Source: Macrobrachium rosenbergii
Lineage: Eukaryota > Arthropoda > Malacostraca > Decapoda > Palaemonidae
DNA: 64,000 nucleotides
Direction of reading: 5' to 3'
Assembly: GCF_040412425.1 (NCBI RefSeq)
Contig: NC_089789.1
Span: 42,461,106-42,525,105 of the forward strand
This document shows positions 1 through 11,146 of the stretch, piece by piece. Every line of letters starts with the position of its first letter. Position 1 is the stretch's first letter. A model generated the notes under the pieces. That model was not told the origin of the DNA. It searched no databases and saw only the letters and a program-made list of their open reading frames with translations. A program made the position numbers and the translations under genes.

Positions 1-18
1 TCTTCTTCTTCTTCATAA

Positions 19-49
<31 letters not shown>

Positions 50-57
50 CTTCTTCT
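1..57. repeat. (TTC)n microsatellite, cut by window edge
   Basis: Trinucleotide TTC repeat with one interruption near base 15. The tract begins before the window. Confidence 0.95.
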
Positions 58-904
58 TTAGAGGTTGTGATTTATCGCGTTGTTTTTTTGCGACCTTCTG
101 CCTTGTTGTTTTCGTGAAGTTTGTTGCTTTGTTCTTTGTTGTTGTTGTTGTTGTGCTAAAAGTTTTAAACTTGTTTGTTGCTGTTGTTGTTTTCCTTATA
201 AATGTTTATTTGTTTATAAGGTTTTATTCTGTTATTTCGTTCCTTCGTTAATTTTGTTTGTTTAAAACGTTTTCTTGTTTGTTGTTGTGAAGGTTTTTGT
301 GTTTTTTGTGGTTGTGAATTAGTTTTAATTTTTAGGCATATTTTAAAATATGCTCATTGTTGTCTTCAAAAAAAAAAAGTCTTTAAAATCAATTTTATTT
401 TCTTTCTCGCGTGAAGAAGAATATAATTTCTCTAAAATAAAAACCATGCATTCTTTCGGAACGATTATTATTCCCTGATTTCTGTCTTCTTTCTCGTTTA
501 GAAAACAATGTAATATTTCTTCAAAGAAAAAAATTTTTAAAGTCAATTCTCAAAAAGCCCAGTTCTCAAAAAAGTTTTTAAAATGCCCCAAAAGTTTTAA
601 AGTCAATTCTAAAAAAGTTTTTTAAACCCAATCAAAAACAGTTTTTAAAGCCAATTAAAAGGTTTTTAAACGAGCAGTTTTTAAAAGGTCAATTCTCAAA
701 AAAAAAAAGCAGTTCTCCCGGGTGAAGAAGGGCACCATGCATTCCGAGGGGACGTCGTTTAGGCTAATGGTGTTTGTCTGAGCCCAGCAAAGGTCCCAGC
801 CCCATTCCGCCACGCCGAGGTAACCTGATTGGTCATAATGATGCCCTGGGGCAAGTCCCTGGATGCCATTTGAGGTATACCCAAGGTCCAGACCTAACCT
901 AACA
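58..904. other. T-rich intergenic or intronic sequence with degenerate local repeats
   Basis: Low-complexity T/G-rich DNA, followed by degenerate copies of a unit around AGTCAATTCT with T-runs (about 540-700). Two related segments contain ACCATGCATTC, near 444 and 734. A short CCTAACCTAAC lies near 892. No exon is recognised. Confidence 0.6.
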
Positions 905-2225
905 ACCTATTGATATACCCAAGTCCCTGTGCCATTTGATATACCCAAGTCCCTGTGTCATTTGATATACCCAAGTCCCTGTGTCATTTGATATACCCAA
1001 GTCCCTGTGTCATTTGATATACCCAAGTCCCTGTGTTATTTGATATACCCAAGTCCCTGTGTCATTTGATATACCCAAGTCCCTGTGTCATTTGATATAC
1101 CCAAGTCCCTGTGTCATTTGATACGCCCAAGTCCCTGTGTCATTTGATACGCCCAAGTCCTGTGTCATTTGATATACCTAAGTCCCTGTGTCATTTGATA
1201 TACCCAAGTCCCTGTGCCATTTGATATACCCACAAGTCCTGTGTCATTTTGATACACCCCAAGTCCCTGTATAATTTGATATACCCAAACCCCTGTGTCA
1301 TTTGATACACCCAAGTCCCTGTGTCATTTGATATACCCAAACCCCTGTGTCATTTGATATACCTAAGTCCTGTCATTTGATACACCCAAGTCCCTGTGTC
1401 ATTTGATATACCCAAGTCCCTGTGTCATTTGATAAACCCAAGTCCTTGTGTCATTTGATATACCCAAGTCCCTGTGTCATTTGATACGCCCAAGTCCCTG
1501 TGTCATTTGATACGCCCAAGTCCCTGTGTCATTTGATACGCCCAAGTCCCTGTGTCATTTGATACGCCCAAGTTTATGTGTCATTTGACTTACTAAAGTT
1601 CGCGTATCATTTGATAAACCCAAGTTCATGTGTCATTTGATATACCAAAGTCCCTTTGTCATGTTTGATATACCCAAGTACTTGTGTCGTTTGATATACC
1701 CAAGTACTTGTGTCGTTTGATATAGCCAAGTCCCCGTGTCTTGATATACCCAAGTCTATGTGTTATCTGATTTACCCAAGTCACTGTTCATTTGATATTA
1801 CCAAATCCCTGTCATTTTATATATCCGAGTTCCTATGTCATTTGATTTAACCAGGTTCATGTGTCATTTGATATACCTAAATCTCGGTGTCATTTGATAT
1901 ATCCAAGTTCCTGTGTCATTTGATACACCCAAGTGCATGTGTTATTTTATATACCCCAAGTCTCAGTGTCATTTTATATACCCTAAATCTCAGTGTCATT
2001 TAATATACCCAAGTCCTTGTGTCATTTGATATACCCAAGTCCTTGTGTCATTTGATATACCCAAGTTCATTTGTCATTTGATATATCCAAATTTCCATAT
2101 CATTTTATATTCCCAAGACCCAGTGTCATTTGATATACCTAAGTCCCTATGATATTTGATATACCGAAGTGCCTCCGTCATTTGATATACCCAATTTCAT
2201 GTGTCATTTGATATACCCAATTTCT
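905..2225. repeat. 26-bp minisatellite (about 50 units)
   Basis: The unit contains CATTTGATATACCCAAG followed by TCCCTGTGT, period 26 bp. Copies are nearly identical up to about 1570 and degenerate progressively after that, with indels and substitutions. This graded pattern is expected when the array expands at one end. It lies upstream of exon A and probably within an AST-B intron. Confidence 0.95.
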
Positions 2226-3190
2226 ATGTTTATGCTTGCTTATGAGTTTGTATTAGGAACGTTCAAAAGCAAAATGTTCTGTATCAGTTGCTTCATCATG
2301 CATAAATGTTTCTCAGCGTCATAATTACGGATGATGCGAACATATTTATAGTGAATTTGTCTAATCACTAATTAATTGGCGATGTTTTGGAGCCAGCATA
2401 ATATTGCAAATTGCAAATGTCTGTACTCTGAGTAGGAAATAAGTGTACAAAAACTGTACAACGAAATCCTTCAACGTTTTCCAAATCTAAGAAAACTGAA
2501 ATGCAATCATCTATACTCAGCATGATGGAGTTTACGAAAGTTATTGTACATCGGCACCCCTGCAGCATCAGCAGTGTTGCCGTACACGTGTAAAAAATGT
2601 GTTAGACTCCATTAACCGCCGCTAAGCGATACTCAATGACTCTTGGCCCATTAATTTCCAAAAGGCTTCATTTTCCACCCTTCCTTCTCTACACATTCGT
2701 AAGGTAGTCATGTAGAACGTTGTCCTGGACGCGCCATATATATACATTTTTTTTTCTTATGAGGGTAGGTTTCTGAAGCGTTGACAGACTGGTAGGTTGG
2801 GTTATCGTACACGAGCCAGATTTGTTATCTTTTATTTTTTTCAGTCAGTAGAATTACCGTACATCTACGGTATTAAGTGTCTTTGCTTAATTATTTATTA
2901 TTTATTTATTTATTTCATTAATTTTAGTGGAGTTCATGTCACGAAGTGGAAGCTCTTGTAGAATTTAATCTATAACAAATAAATGTGTATATACATACAT
3001 ACATAAATACATACATACACACATATACGTATACGTATATATACTGTATGTGTGTGTGTGTATGTGTGCGTGTGTTTGTATTTAAGATGTTTTAGAATGA
3101 CAGAACTTGTTAAATACACACTTGTTCCCTTTTGCTAGAAGTAGGCTTAGATTTGATGAAACAGTGCTAGTCGTATACCAGCTGTAAAGT

Positions 3191-3191
<1 letters not shown>
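2226..3191. other. Non-coding stretch upstream of exon A
   Basis: Mostly unique sequence with short GT/AT and TTTA runs near 2880-3070. I see no splice-bounded open frame and no signal-peptide-like coding segment here. Confidence 0.6.

Positions 3192-3259
<68 letters not shown>
3192..3259. repeat. (AAT)n microsatellite
   Basis: About 22 AAT units, ending about 25 bp before exon A. Confidence 0.97.
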
Positions 3260-3283
3260 GACATGCCCCTCGTTTCCTTCCAG

Positions 3284-3370
3284 GTACCCGAAGACAAAAG
3301 GGCAGGCTGGAATAAGTTCCAGGGTTCCTGGGGCAAACGAAGTGACGAGATGACAGACGCAGATTTACAG
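3284..3370 (+). CDS. AstB: AST-B/MIP prepropeptide, exon A (internal)
   Basis: An 87-nt phase 0-0 exon (29 codons) between acceptor ttccttccag and donor CAG|gtttgt. It reads VPEDKR, then [10 protein letters not shown], then GKR, then SDEMTDADLQ. The dibasic KR cuts at both ends, and the Gly donates the C-terminal amide, so the predicted product is [15 protein letters not shown]. The W-x6-W-amide pattern defines B-type allatostatin / myoinhibitory peptides, secreted neuropeptides that inhibit visceral muscle and hormone release through a MIP (sex-peptide-type) GPCR. This is the first exon of the gene that I can find in the window. The signal peptide and any earlier peptides must be encoded upstream. 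The (AAT)n tract in the preceding intron ends about 25 bp before this exon. Confidence 0.9.
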
Positions 3371-3414
3371 GTTTGTTGACAAATTGAGACGAGATTCTTA
3401 CTTATTATTCTTTT

Positions 3415-3790
3415 TCATTTGTTGAATTCTCAGTTGTTCTTTGTCATTTGATGAATGCTGACTTATTCTTTGTCATTTGATGAATTCTGAGTTATTCTTT
3501 GTCATTTGATGAATGCTGACTTATTCTTTGTCATGAATTCTGAGTTATTCTTTGTCGTTGATGAATGCCTATTCATTATTTGTCATTTGATGAATCCTGA
3601 TTGATTCTTTGTCATTTGATGAATGTTGAGTTATTCTTTGTCATTTGTGTCATTTGGTGAGTGCTGATTTATTCTTTGTCTTTTATTAAGTGCTGAGTTA
3701 TTCTTTGTCATTTTGTGAATGCAGAGTTATTCTTTATCATGTGGTGGAATCTGAATTATTCTTTGTCATTTGATAAAAGTTGACCGAAAT
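3415..3790. repeat. 30-bp minisatellite in intron A-B
   Basis: About 12 degenerate units built on TTATTCTTTGTCATTTGATG plus AATGCTGAC. The core TGTCATTTGAT also occurs in the 26-bp array at 905-2225. Confidence 0.88.
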
Positions 3791-4249
3791 ATTCTTTATA
3801 ATTGGTTCATTCTGAAGTATTTGTTGACAGCTGGTAAAATTTTAGCGTATTCCAAGTATTATTCATATTCTTGGCCTGGCCTCTGATAAAATTCTAAAAA
3901 GTTTTCCTTTTTTGGAGTTTTAGTTGTCATGTGATGAAATTATAACCAACTTCCTTTTTTTATGGGGCACACAAGTTTGACTGAATAGTTGACAAAATTT
4001 CGATATACAAAAAAATACGCAGCCAGTTTTTTTAAATATTTTTATCAAGATTCAGCCTTTCAAAACCTGCACAGTAAACTATATATTTCCAGCACTCAAA
4101 AGAACAACGCAATTTCATTTTGAAGACCAACTATTTGCTGTAATTTCTATCGCGACACCCCGTTGTTTTGATATTTTTTACGCGTGAGATACGAGTACTT
4201 TTCGGGATTTGTATTTAACTGTTTTCATGGTTCTCTATTTTTCCAACAG

Positions 4250-4321
4250 ATGGCGGAAGATAAGCGCGCTAACTGGAACAAATTCCAAGGTTCCTGGGGT
4301 AAACGCGATGGGGACTATGAG
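4250..4321 (+). CDS. AstB: AST-B/MIP prepropeptide, exon B (internal)
   Basis: A 72-nt phase 0-0 exon (24 codons) after acceptor ttttccaacag, ending GAG|gtagag. It reads [24 protein letters not shown] and yields [15 protein letters not shown]. The Met is an internal residue, not a start. The donor is moderately weak and runs straight into a (TTA)20 microsatellite, so the donor sits a few bases from unstable DNA. It is nearly identical to exon C 450 bp downstream, which indicates exon duplication. Its symmetric phase means it could be skipped or included without changing frame. Confidence 0.92.
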
Positions 4322-4325
4322 GTAG

Positions 4326-4327
<2 letters not shown>

Positions 4328-4388
<61 letters not shown>
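4328..4388. repeat. (TTA)n microsatellite
   Basis: About 20 units, starting a few bases after the donor of exon B. Confidence 0.97.
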
Positions 4389-4389
<1 letters not shown>

Positions 4390-4504
4390 CTGCCTCTCGA
4401 GTATCCTTTACTTATAGAGTCAGTATTTCATTCTCAAAGTTGCAGTTATGCTCTATTAGTAATCCCACTTCATTTAAAGCGAAGTACAGTGATATGGCTT
4501 GATA

Positions 4505-4602
4505 TATGTATGTATGTATTTATGTATGTATGTATGTATGTATGTATGTATGTATGTATACATATAAAGTACAAATATATATATATATGTATTATATGTA
4601 TA

Positions 4603-4674
<72 letters not shown>

Positions 4675-4715
4675 TACTTGCATACATACACACGCATACA
4701 TACATAAAGTACATA
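4505..4715. repeat. Compound (TATG)n - (TA)n - (CATA)n microsatellite
   Basis: TATG units at 4505-4560, TA units at 4608-4671, then CATA-type units. The flanking tetranucleotides are inverted relative to one another. Confidence 0.93.
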
Positions 4716-4768
4716 CATACATACATGCGTATTAATCCTTCCACTCATGCATTTTCCAACGTCCGCAG

Positions 4769-4840
4769 ATGGCCGAGGATAAGCGAGCCAACTGGAACAA
4801 ATTCCAGGGATCGTGGGGCAAACGAGACGGAGACTTCGAT
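4769..4840 (+). CDS. AstB: AST-B/MIP prepropeptide, exon C (internal)
   Basis: A 72-nt phase 0-0 exon after acceptor gtccgcag, with consensus donor GAT|gtgagt. It reads [24 protein letters not shown] and yields a second [15 protein letters not shown]. It differs from exon B mainly at synonymous sites and at the last two residues (FD against YE). That is the pattern expected of a duplicated exon whose product is under purifying selection. The intron before it holds tetranucleotide TATG and dinucleotide TA microsatellites. Confidence 0.93.
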
Positions 4841-5122
4841 GTGAGTGGAATCGTTCTTTGCAAATCGAAACAGATAATAGCCAGTTATCTTAATTATCTT
4901 CCTTGCTTTGTTCCTTTGGCGGCGCTCGGAGTTGACTGTGCGGGCTGTTGGTTGGTTCCGCATCTCTTTCTCTTTTTTCGATTTAGACTGACACTACAGC
5001 CTGGGTGGTTTTTTAAATTTTTTTTTTTTAAGAATATGTTTTTTTTTTTTTTAATATTGTTGGAAAGAATGTTTCCACTTTCAGTGCACGTGAGGTTGTG
5101 TTGGCAGATGGGGTTCTTACTA

Positions 5123-5123
<1 letters not shown>

Positions 5124-5210
<87 letters not shown>
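5124..5210. repeat. (TTA)n passing into (TAG)n
   Basis: About 17 TTA units followed directly by about 12 TAG units. The abrupt switch differs by one base in the unit. Confidence 0.95.
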
Positions 5211-5211
<1 letters not shown>

Positions 5212-5308
5212 ATTATACCGTTAATTTGAAATTACTTAGCTATAATAATGAGCATAATAATAAATTTTAATAATCGAGGCTCAGAGCATGTGGTGTGATA
5301 ATCGTTCA

Positions 5309-5338
5309 GTAATAATAATAATAATAAAAATAATAATG

Positions 5339-5394
<56 letters not shown>
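5309..5394. repeat. (AAT)n microsatellite
   Basis: Interrupted at its left end (5326-5340), then perfect AAT units. Confidence 0.96.
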
Positions 5395-5396
<2 letters not shown>

Positions 5397-5444
5397 AATT
5401 ATTTTCAATGAAGTATGGATTTTCTAAATAAAAGGATCACAATA

Positions 5445-5560
5445 ATAATAAGATAATAATAATAATAATAATAATAATATCTCTATCATCTCAAAGCTAT
5501 GACTGAACAAGTTTCTCCATATACCTGAAATGATATATCCGAGCAAATATCCTTAAGAGA

Positions 5561-5627
<67 letters not shown>

Positions 5628-5690
5628 TCTCTCGGCTATGACTGAACATGTTTTCTTCATGTACCTTGAAATGAGAAACAATACAGCCGG
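5445..5690. repeat. Duplicated AAT tract plus flank
   Basis: Two AAT tracts (5449-5480 and 5560-5626) are each followed by ATCTCT and then GCTATGACTGAACA (5496 and 5635). Microsatellite and flank were duplicated together. Confidence 0.85.
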
Positions 5691-8137
5691 ACAGTATGAA
5701 ACACGGCAGCGCTCTAAAAGTGACTGAATAATCCAAACGAATGGCTTCAGCTCAGGAGTCCAATACACTGTTATTAAGTGCGTCGGTGGTACCGCTGATT
5801 CGCTTTTGCAACATTCTGAATGTTTCTCGCACTGCACCACGGGGGAATGTGCTCATTCGTGTCGTAAAGTTGCAACTGGAGAGGGTTTTATGCGGATGGA
5901 TCAATTTCACTCCACGGCCGAGAGAGGTATCAAGGACTGGACCCGAATTCCTCGGAGAGATTTTTTTATGAGAATCATTACCATTTTTCATTCTGTCCGG
6001 TCATAAAGTTATTGTTTACGAAGCTATGGTTTATTAGATAGTCATATCACGTGGAGTAAAATGCCCACTTGCATGCACTTACGTTGCGGCTGGTCAAGGC
6101 TAGAAATGGCCCGTTGCCACTTTACAACAGTTCGCTACGGTTTGTTGCATGTTTTCGTCTTTTATCCAGATTTATTACGCTCCTGGGATTCAGTATGATT
6201 TACTACCCTATCAGACTGCTAATTTACAATCTGCTTAACGTGTTTTACTGTGTAATCCAGGTTTGGGACCGGCCTGAGCTTGTAAACTCAAATAATATAG
6301 TTTTCCAAATCTTCATATAAATGACCAATGTTTTATTTAATACACAACTTCAGTAATTATAGTTACAAGGTTATTGCAGATGTTTTTTGCAACTTATTTT
6401 ACACACACCAGGGCAATAGCAAATGTTTTTTCCGCCCGTTTTGAAGTGATGAAATACTTTTAACAAAATCCAAAACAGTTGTTGTTCATATACTTATAAA
6501 ATCGAAACGTGGAAGATTTTTTCTGCCTTGTCCAAAATGCATTGTTGCAATGGTAAAATATTTTTATGCAGTTTGAATTCGGGTGTCATTCTCAAGTGCA
6601 GAATGTTTAGATTTCATCGTGCTACATTGTGCAGTTTGTATACATACTCATGTTGGTAAACATTTATCAGCATATTAATCCAACTTCTTCAAAATAGAAA
6701 GCCAGGGTGTAAAAAAAAGGTTTAAAAAAGGAAATATAATAAATTCTAGATGATAAAAATGCGTAATTCGCAGTGAAACAACGCAAAAATAAAAAGGCTT
6801 AAATACTTAGAGTAAAAGAAATCAAATCAGATTCATTCTTTATTAAGAAAATACATTGTTGACTAGAAGAGTTTGTCGTTTGAATCTAAAACACAGATGA
6901 TGAGAAATGCATTTTACCTCACTGATCATTAAAATGTAAATCGCAGTCTGACCTCATTTGTCCTTGAAAAACACCAAGTGAAAATTTCTTTCTTGTAGTG
7001 CGTAAGAATTTGCCGGTGGGAGAGTGACTGGTTTGCTGTGGGAATTGGTCTGAGACAAGTAACGAGAGAAGTAAAGGGGAAGTTACCTTTGTCTTTCTTT
7101 CTTTAACTTTAAAATATGGTCACCAGTATATATATAGATATATATATACACACAGGTATATATCTATACAAGAGTCTCTTACAGTGTGTAAGACTTTGCT
7201 GGTAGGAGGGTGACTGGTTTGCTGTGAGAATTGGTCTGAGTCAAGTGATGAGAAAAGTAGAGGGGAATTTAACATTGTCATTTTTAAGTTTTAAAATATG
7301 GTCATTTTACACACACACACACACATATATTATATTATATGTGTGTGTGTGTATGTGTGTGTATCGTTCCATAAACCCCGGGAATGGGGCAAAATTTCTA
7401 CATTGTTTCCATACTTTTCTCTTGTGACTTTAACGCCTGGCTTGGCCTTCCTGAAGCCCTCTCCGGCCTCCTACTTGGAGTGAGGGAGGGGTCACTCCGT
7501 GCCAAATTGTTGTCTCTGATGGACGTGTGGGGGAGAGGGGAGGTTTTGGGCCCATTTTTCGAATACTCACGTCTGAAATTTAGAGGAACCTTTTTTTTCG
7601 GGGGTGAGGGGCAATCGTGGGCAGGGGAAGTCTGATGTTTTTTTTTTAAGGAGGCCAATTCAGCCATTTAAAGAGTACTGGATTACAGTTTCCTGGTTTT
7701 TTTAATGGATTGGAATTTTGCATGTTTTTGTAAATTAAACCTTTGGAATATCTAATGCATTTCAGTTGCAAGAAAAGATATTCCAACTAAATTGTGAAGA
7801 GGTTTTTATAGTATAGTTGTAAAATCAGTTTTTCAGCACTCAGGAATTTCCTCCAACGAGACAAAAGGCAACAATTAACCCACCTATATTCTTTAATTGC
7901 TGATTGCTTGAATAGTTAGTCTTTGCTTGCCTTCCTGGAAGACAGTGGATATTTATTAATTGCTTTATCTCTCACGATATTATCGTTCATGAAGTTTATA
8001 ATTACCTATAATATTTGATATCTCATAAAAGAATCATTACACCATCCGGAAATTATCGTAATTTTCGATATTTATCGTCTTAAAGAAATTTGTCTTACAA
8101 AGTCTATATTGTTAATACCATATTTTATTGTCACTTA
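5691..8137. other. Intron C-D, mostly unique sequence
   Basis: No AST-B-like exon is seen between 4841 and 8208. A segment of about 120 bp is directly duplicated at about 6994-7120 and 7178-7305 (shared GTGACTGGTTTGCTGTG, offset 186 bp). Short (CA)n and (GT)n runs lie at 7309-7360. Open frames at 5741-6006 overlap in several frames and have no recognisable content. Confidence 0.6.
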
Positions 8138-8138
8138 C

Positions 8139-8202
<64 letters not shown>
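8138..8202. repeat. (CT)n microsatellite serving as polypyrimidine tract of exon D
   Basis: About 32 CT units end 6 bp before the exon D boundary. They occupy the position of the polypyrimidine tract of that acceptor. Confidence 0.96.
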
Positions 8203-8203
<1 letters not shown>

Positions 8204-8208
8204 AACAG

Positions 8209-8277
8209 GCTGAAGACGAGAAACGCGGGAACTGGAAAAATTTCCAGGGATCTTGGGGTAAACGCGGTGATGAACTC
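8209..8277 (+). CDS. AstB: AST-B/MIP prepropeptide, exon D (3' end uncertain)
   Basis: This exon starts after ctctaaacag, where the (CT)n microsatellite at 8138-8202 itself supplies the polypyrimidine tract. It reads [23 protein letters not shown] and gives GNWKNFQGSW-amide, a variant with Lys-Asn swapped relative to NKF in exons A-C. The 3' end is unclear. Ending at CTC|gtgcag (8277) keeps phase 0 but the donor is poor. Ending at CAG (8283, adding VQ) also keeps phase but the intron would start with AG rather than GT (CAG|agtatt). One inserted A, or three inserted bases, relative to a normal donor would explain it. The open frame beyond this runs into microsatellite and is not coding. Confidence 0.82.
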
Positions 8278-8302
8278 GTGCAGAGTATTGGAGAAATTCT
8301 CT

Positions 8303-8504
<202 letters not shown>

Positions 8505-8558
8505 CTTATACAAGTGCATGAAGGGCAATCCTTGACATATAATTTTAATCCACTTTGG

Positions 8559-8561
<3 letters not shown>

Positions 8562-8613
<52 letters not shown>
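8562..8613. repeat. (TTA)n microsatellite
   Basis: About 17 units in the intron between exons D and E. Confidence 0.96.
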
Positions 8614-8614
<1 letters not shown>

Positions 8615-8783
8615 AAGTTTGTTGCACGCAGAAATAACGCCTTATTAAGAGCATTAACCCAAAACTTAATCTGGCAAAAATTACGATTTTCATCCTTTTA
8701 ATGATTAAATTTATTGGCCAGATCACATAGCCATCATAATATTGTAATATTCAACCTGAATCTTTTTTTCCATTCCTTTCCAG

Positions 8784-8848
8784 GCAGAGGAAGACAAGCG
8801 CGGGAACTGGAAAAACTTCCAGGGATCTCAAAAGGATGACACCTATGG
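8784..8848 (+). CDS. AstB: AST-B/MIP prepropeptide, exon E (defective: amidation site missing)
   Basis: Starts after a good acceptor (ttcctttccag) and ends at a consensus donor G|gtaagt. It reads AEDKR, GNWKNFQGS, then QKDDTYG: the second Trp and the Gly-Lys-Arg amidation/cleavage signal are gone. The exon is 65 nt where siblings B and C are 72, a shortfall of exactly 7 nt. It therefore leaves phase 2, although the next exon needs phase 0. Compared with the siblings, the missing bases fall in runs of G (the TGGGG of Trp-Gly, plus single Gs near the Arg codon and the donor). Either the exon is decaying and must be skipped, or the assembly has lost G-run bases here. Intact splice sites favour a recently functional exon. 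Confidence 0.65.
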
Positions 8849-9214
8849 GTAAGTGGGTATGTTCTCTCTCTCTCTCTCACAAACCCTTCAGATCATCCAA
8901 CTAAATAATTCTCCATATATAATCCCCGCACCTAATCCCATTTGTGCCTCCACCGAAGCGGAACTTCGCAATCACAACTGATTGAGGAATCTTCCCCCCT
9001 GAAAAATATAAAATTCCAATCAAATAATCTATTTCCTCTAAGGCAACTTCAATTAACGCTTAGCCACATCTGCCCTGTGCATCTGTCGCAAAGCAGCTGT
9101 GACCTTGTGACCGTCAAAAGGTCACCTGCTTAGCCAGGCATTCCGATTTGCATCCACTTGCACCGTGGGTGTCAATGCACCGTTCACGAGAATTGATACT
9201 GGATAATATAATAC

Positions 9215-9695
9215 GTGACAGTGGATGTGAATATTGAGAATAGGAATAGGAAGAATATTAGGAATACGAATACCAATAATATTAAGAATGTGAATACGAA
9301 GAATATTAAGAATAGGAATTGGAAGAATATTAAGAGTGTGAACACCAGTAATATGAGGAATATGAATACCGATAACATGAGGAATATGAATACCAAGAAT
9401 GTTAAGAACGTGAATACGAAGAATATTAAGAATAGGATTAGGAAGAATATTAAGGATATGAACACCAGTGATATTAAGATTATGAATACCTAGAATATAA
9501 AGGACATGAATACGAAGAATAATAAGAATAGGAATAGGAAGATTATTAAAAATATATGAATACTAATAATATTAAGGATATGAAAATAAAGAATATTAAG
9601 AATATGAATAGGAAGAATATGAATACCAAGAATATTATGAACACGAATACCAAGAATATTAAGAACATGTATACGAAGAATATAAATACCAACGC
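9215..9695. repeat. GAATA-type minisatellite, direct arm
   Basis: Degenerate 18-24 bp units around AAGAATATTAAGAATAGGAA in intron E-F. The open frames on both strands are by-products of the repeat. Confidence 0.85.
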
Positions 9696-9702
9696 TATTA
9701 AA

Positions 9703-9769
<67 letters not shown>

Positions 9770-9841
9770 TTTTTATATAACATATAACTTGACCATAGGC
9801 AAGAAAGATTATCATACTTTTATATATAAATATAGATATAT

Positions 9842-9902
<61 letters not shown>
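9703..9902. repeat. Two (AT)n microsatellites with spacer
   Basis: AT tracts at 9703-9765 and 9850-9902 flank about 85 bp of AT-rich DNA. They lie between the two opposed minisatellite arms. Confidence 0.94.
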
Positions 9903-9907
<5 letters not shown>

Positions 9908-10110
9908 TCCCTTCGTATTCACGTTCTTAATATTCTTGTATTCATATTAACTAATATTATTGGCATTCATATTCCTAATATTCTTCCTATTCATATTCTT
10001 AATATTCTTCCCATTCATATTCTTAATATTCTTCCCATTCATATTCTTAATATTGTTCATATTCATATTCCTAATTTTAATGATATTCACATATATATTC
10101 TTAATAATCA
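9903..10110. repeat. GAATA-type minisatellite, inverted arm
   Basis: Units such as ATTCTTAATATTCTTCCCAT are the reverse complement of the array at 9215-9695. The pair forms a large imperfect inverted repeat inside intron E-F. Confidence 0.85.
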
Positions 10111-10275
10111 TTCTTAATAATAGTCTATCTTTTAAGAGTGGAACAGAAAGTTGCACCAATTACTCTAATATAATAGCTGTTTCTTGAACTCCTCTCTTTG
10201 AGCTCATCCACCATGCCCGTGCGCAGACGTTTTTATTACAGACATTGTAATGAAATCATCTTTTTTTTTTAACAG

Positions 10276-10353
10276 GATGCCGAAGAGAAGAGAGCCAACT
10301 GGAACAAATTCCAAGGGTCCTGGGGCAAGAGGAATAGCTGGAGTAGCCTTCAG
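10276..10353 (+). CDS. AstB: AST-B/MIP prepropeptide, exon F (internal)
   Basis: A 78-nt phase 0-0 exon (26 codons) after a T-run and aacag, with donor CAG|gtaacg. It reads [26 protein letters not shown]. It completes a third [15 protein letters not shown] and begins a further peptide, NSWSSLQ, which is finished by exon G (GSW-GKR) as NSWSSLQGSW-amide. From here the gene switches from whole peptides per exon to peptides broken between the two tryptophans. The preceding intron contains the inverted minisatellite at 9.2-10.1 kb. Confidence 0.93.
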
Positions 10354-10425
10354 GTAACGGGAACGGGAATGTGACGTTTTCGTTTTGAATCAAGTTGTTA
10401 TTTTCTTAAATATTTATATATTGTA

Positions 10426-10429
<4 letters not shown>

Positions 10430-10498
<69 letters not shown>

Positions 10499-10503
10499 AC
10501 TCT

Positions 10504-10556
<53 letters not shown>
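10430..10556. repeat. (TA)n microsatellite, interrupted
   Basis: Two TA tracts separated by about 14 bp, in intron F-G. Confidence 0.96.
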
Positions 10557-10561
<5 letters not shown>

Positions 10562-10714
10562 TAATGAGGGTTTTTTCCATTTTTTCGTTAATATCATTTT
10601 TAACATCGTGAATATTTCTCCTGTGATGGCGTTCGCTTACCAATATTGGCTAAAATACAGTCATGGAAAGTACGCAGCCACTAAAAAGCGCATGGCTACC
10701 GCGTTCAAATGTGC

Positions 10715-10715
10715 C

Positions 10716-10764
<49 letters not shown>

Positions 10765-10834
10765 GCTTTATTACTTTGTTTCAATACCTTCCACATGCGT
10801 TTTTATTTTTTAACATTTCTCCTCCTCGGAAATT

Positions 10835-10887
<53 letters not shown>

Positions 10888-10958
10888 ACTCTCTCTCTCT
10901 CTCTCTCTTGGTACTTTGTTTCAACGCCTTCCCATGAACTTATATTTTTATCATTCTT

Positions 10959-11012
<54 letters not shown>

Positions 11013-11079
11013 AACTTCAATACTTTGTTTCAACGCTTTCAAATGTACTTTTTATTTTTTGACATATCTCCTTCTTGGG

Positions 11080-11145
<66 letters not shown>
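10715..11145. repeat. Composite tandem array: (CT)n plus about 120-bp flank
   Basis: CT tracts alternate with related spacers containing ACTTTGTTTCAA (10773, 10913, 11022) and a T-rich segment. The repeating unit is microsatellite plus spacer. Confidence 0.85.

Positions 11146-11146
<1 letters not shown>

Noticed and set aside
905..2225. CRISPR-like regular array
   Set aside because: Units are contiguous 26-bp repeats without unique spacers, and the DNA is eukaryotic.
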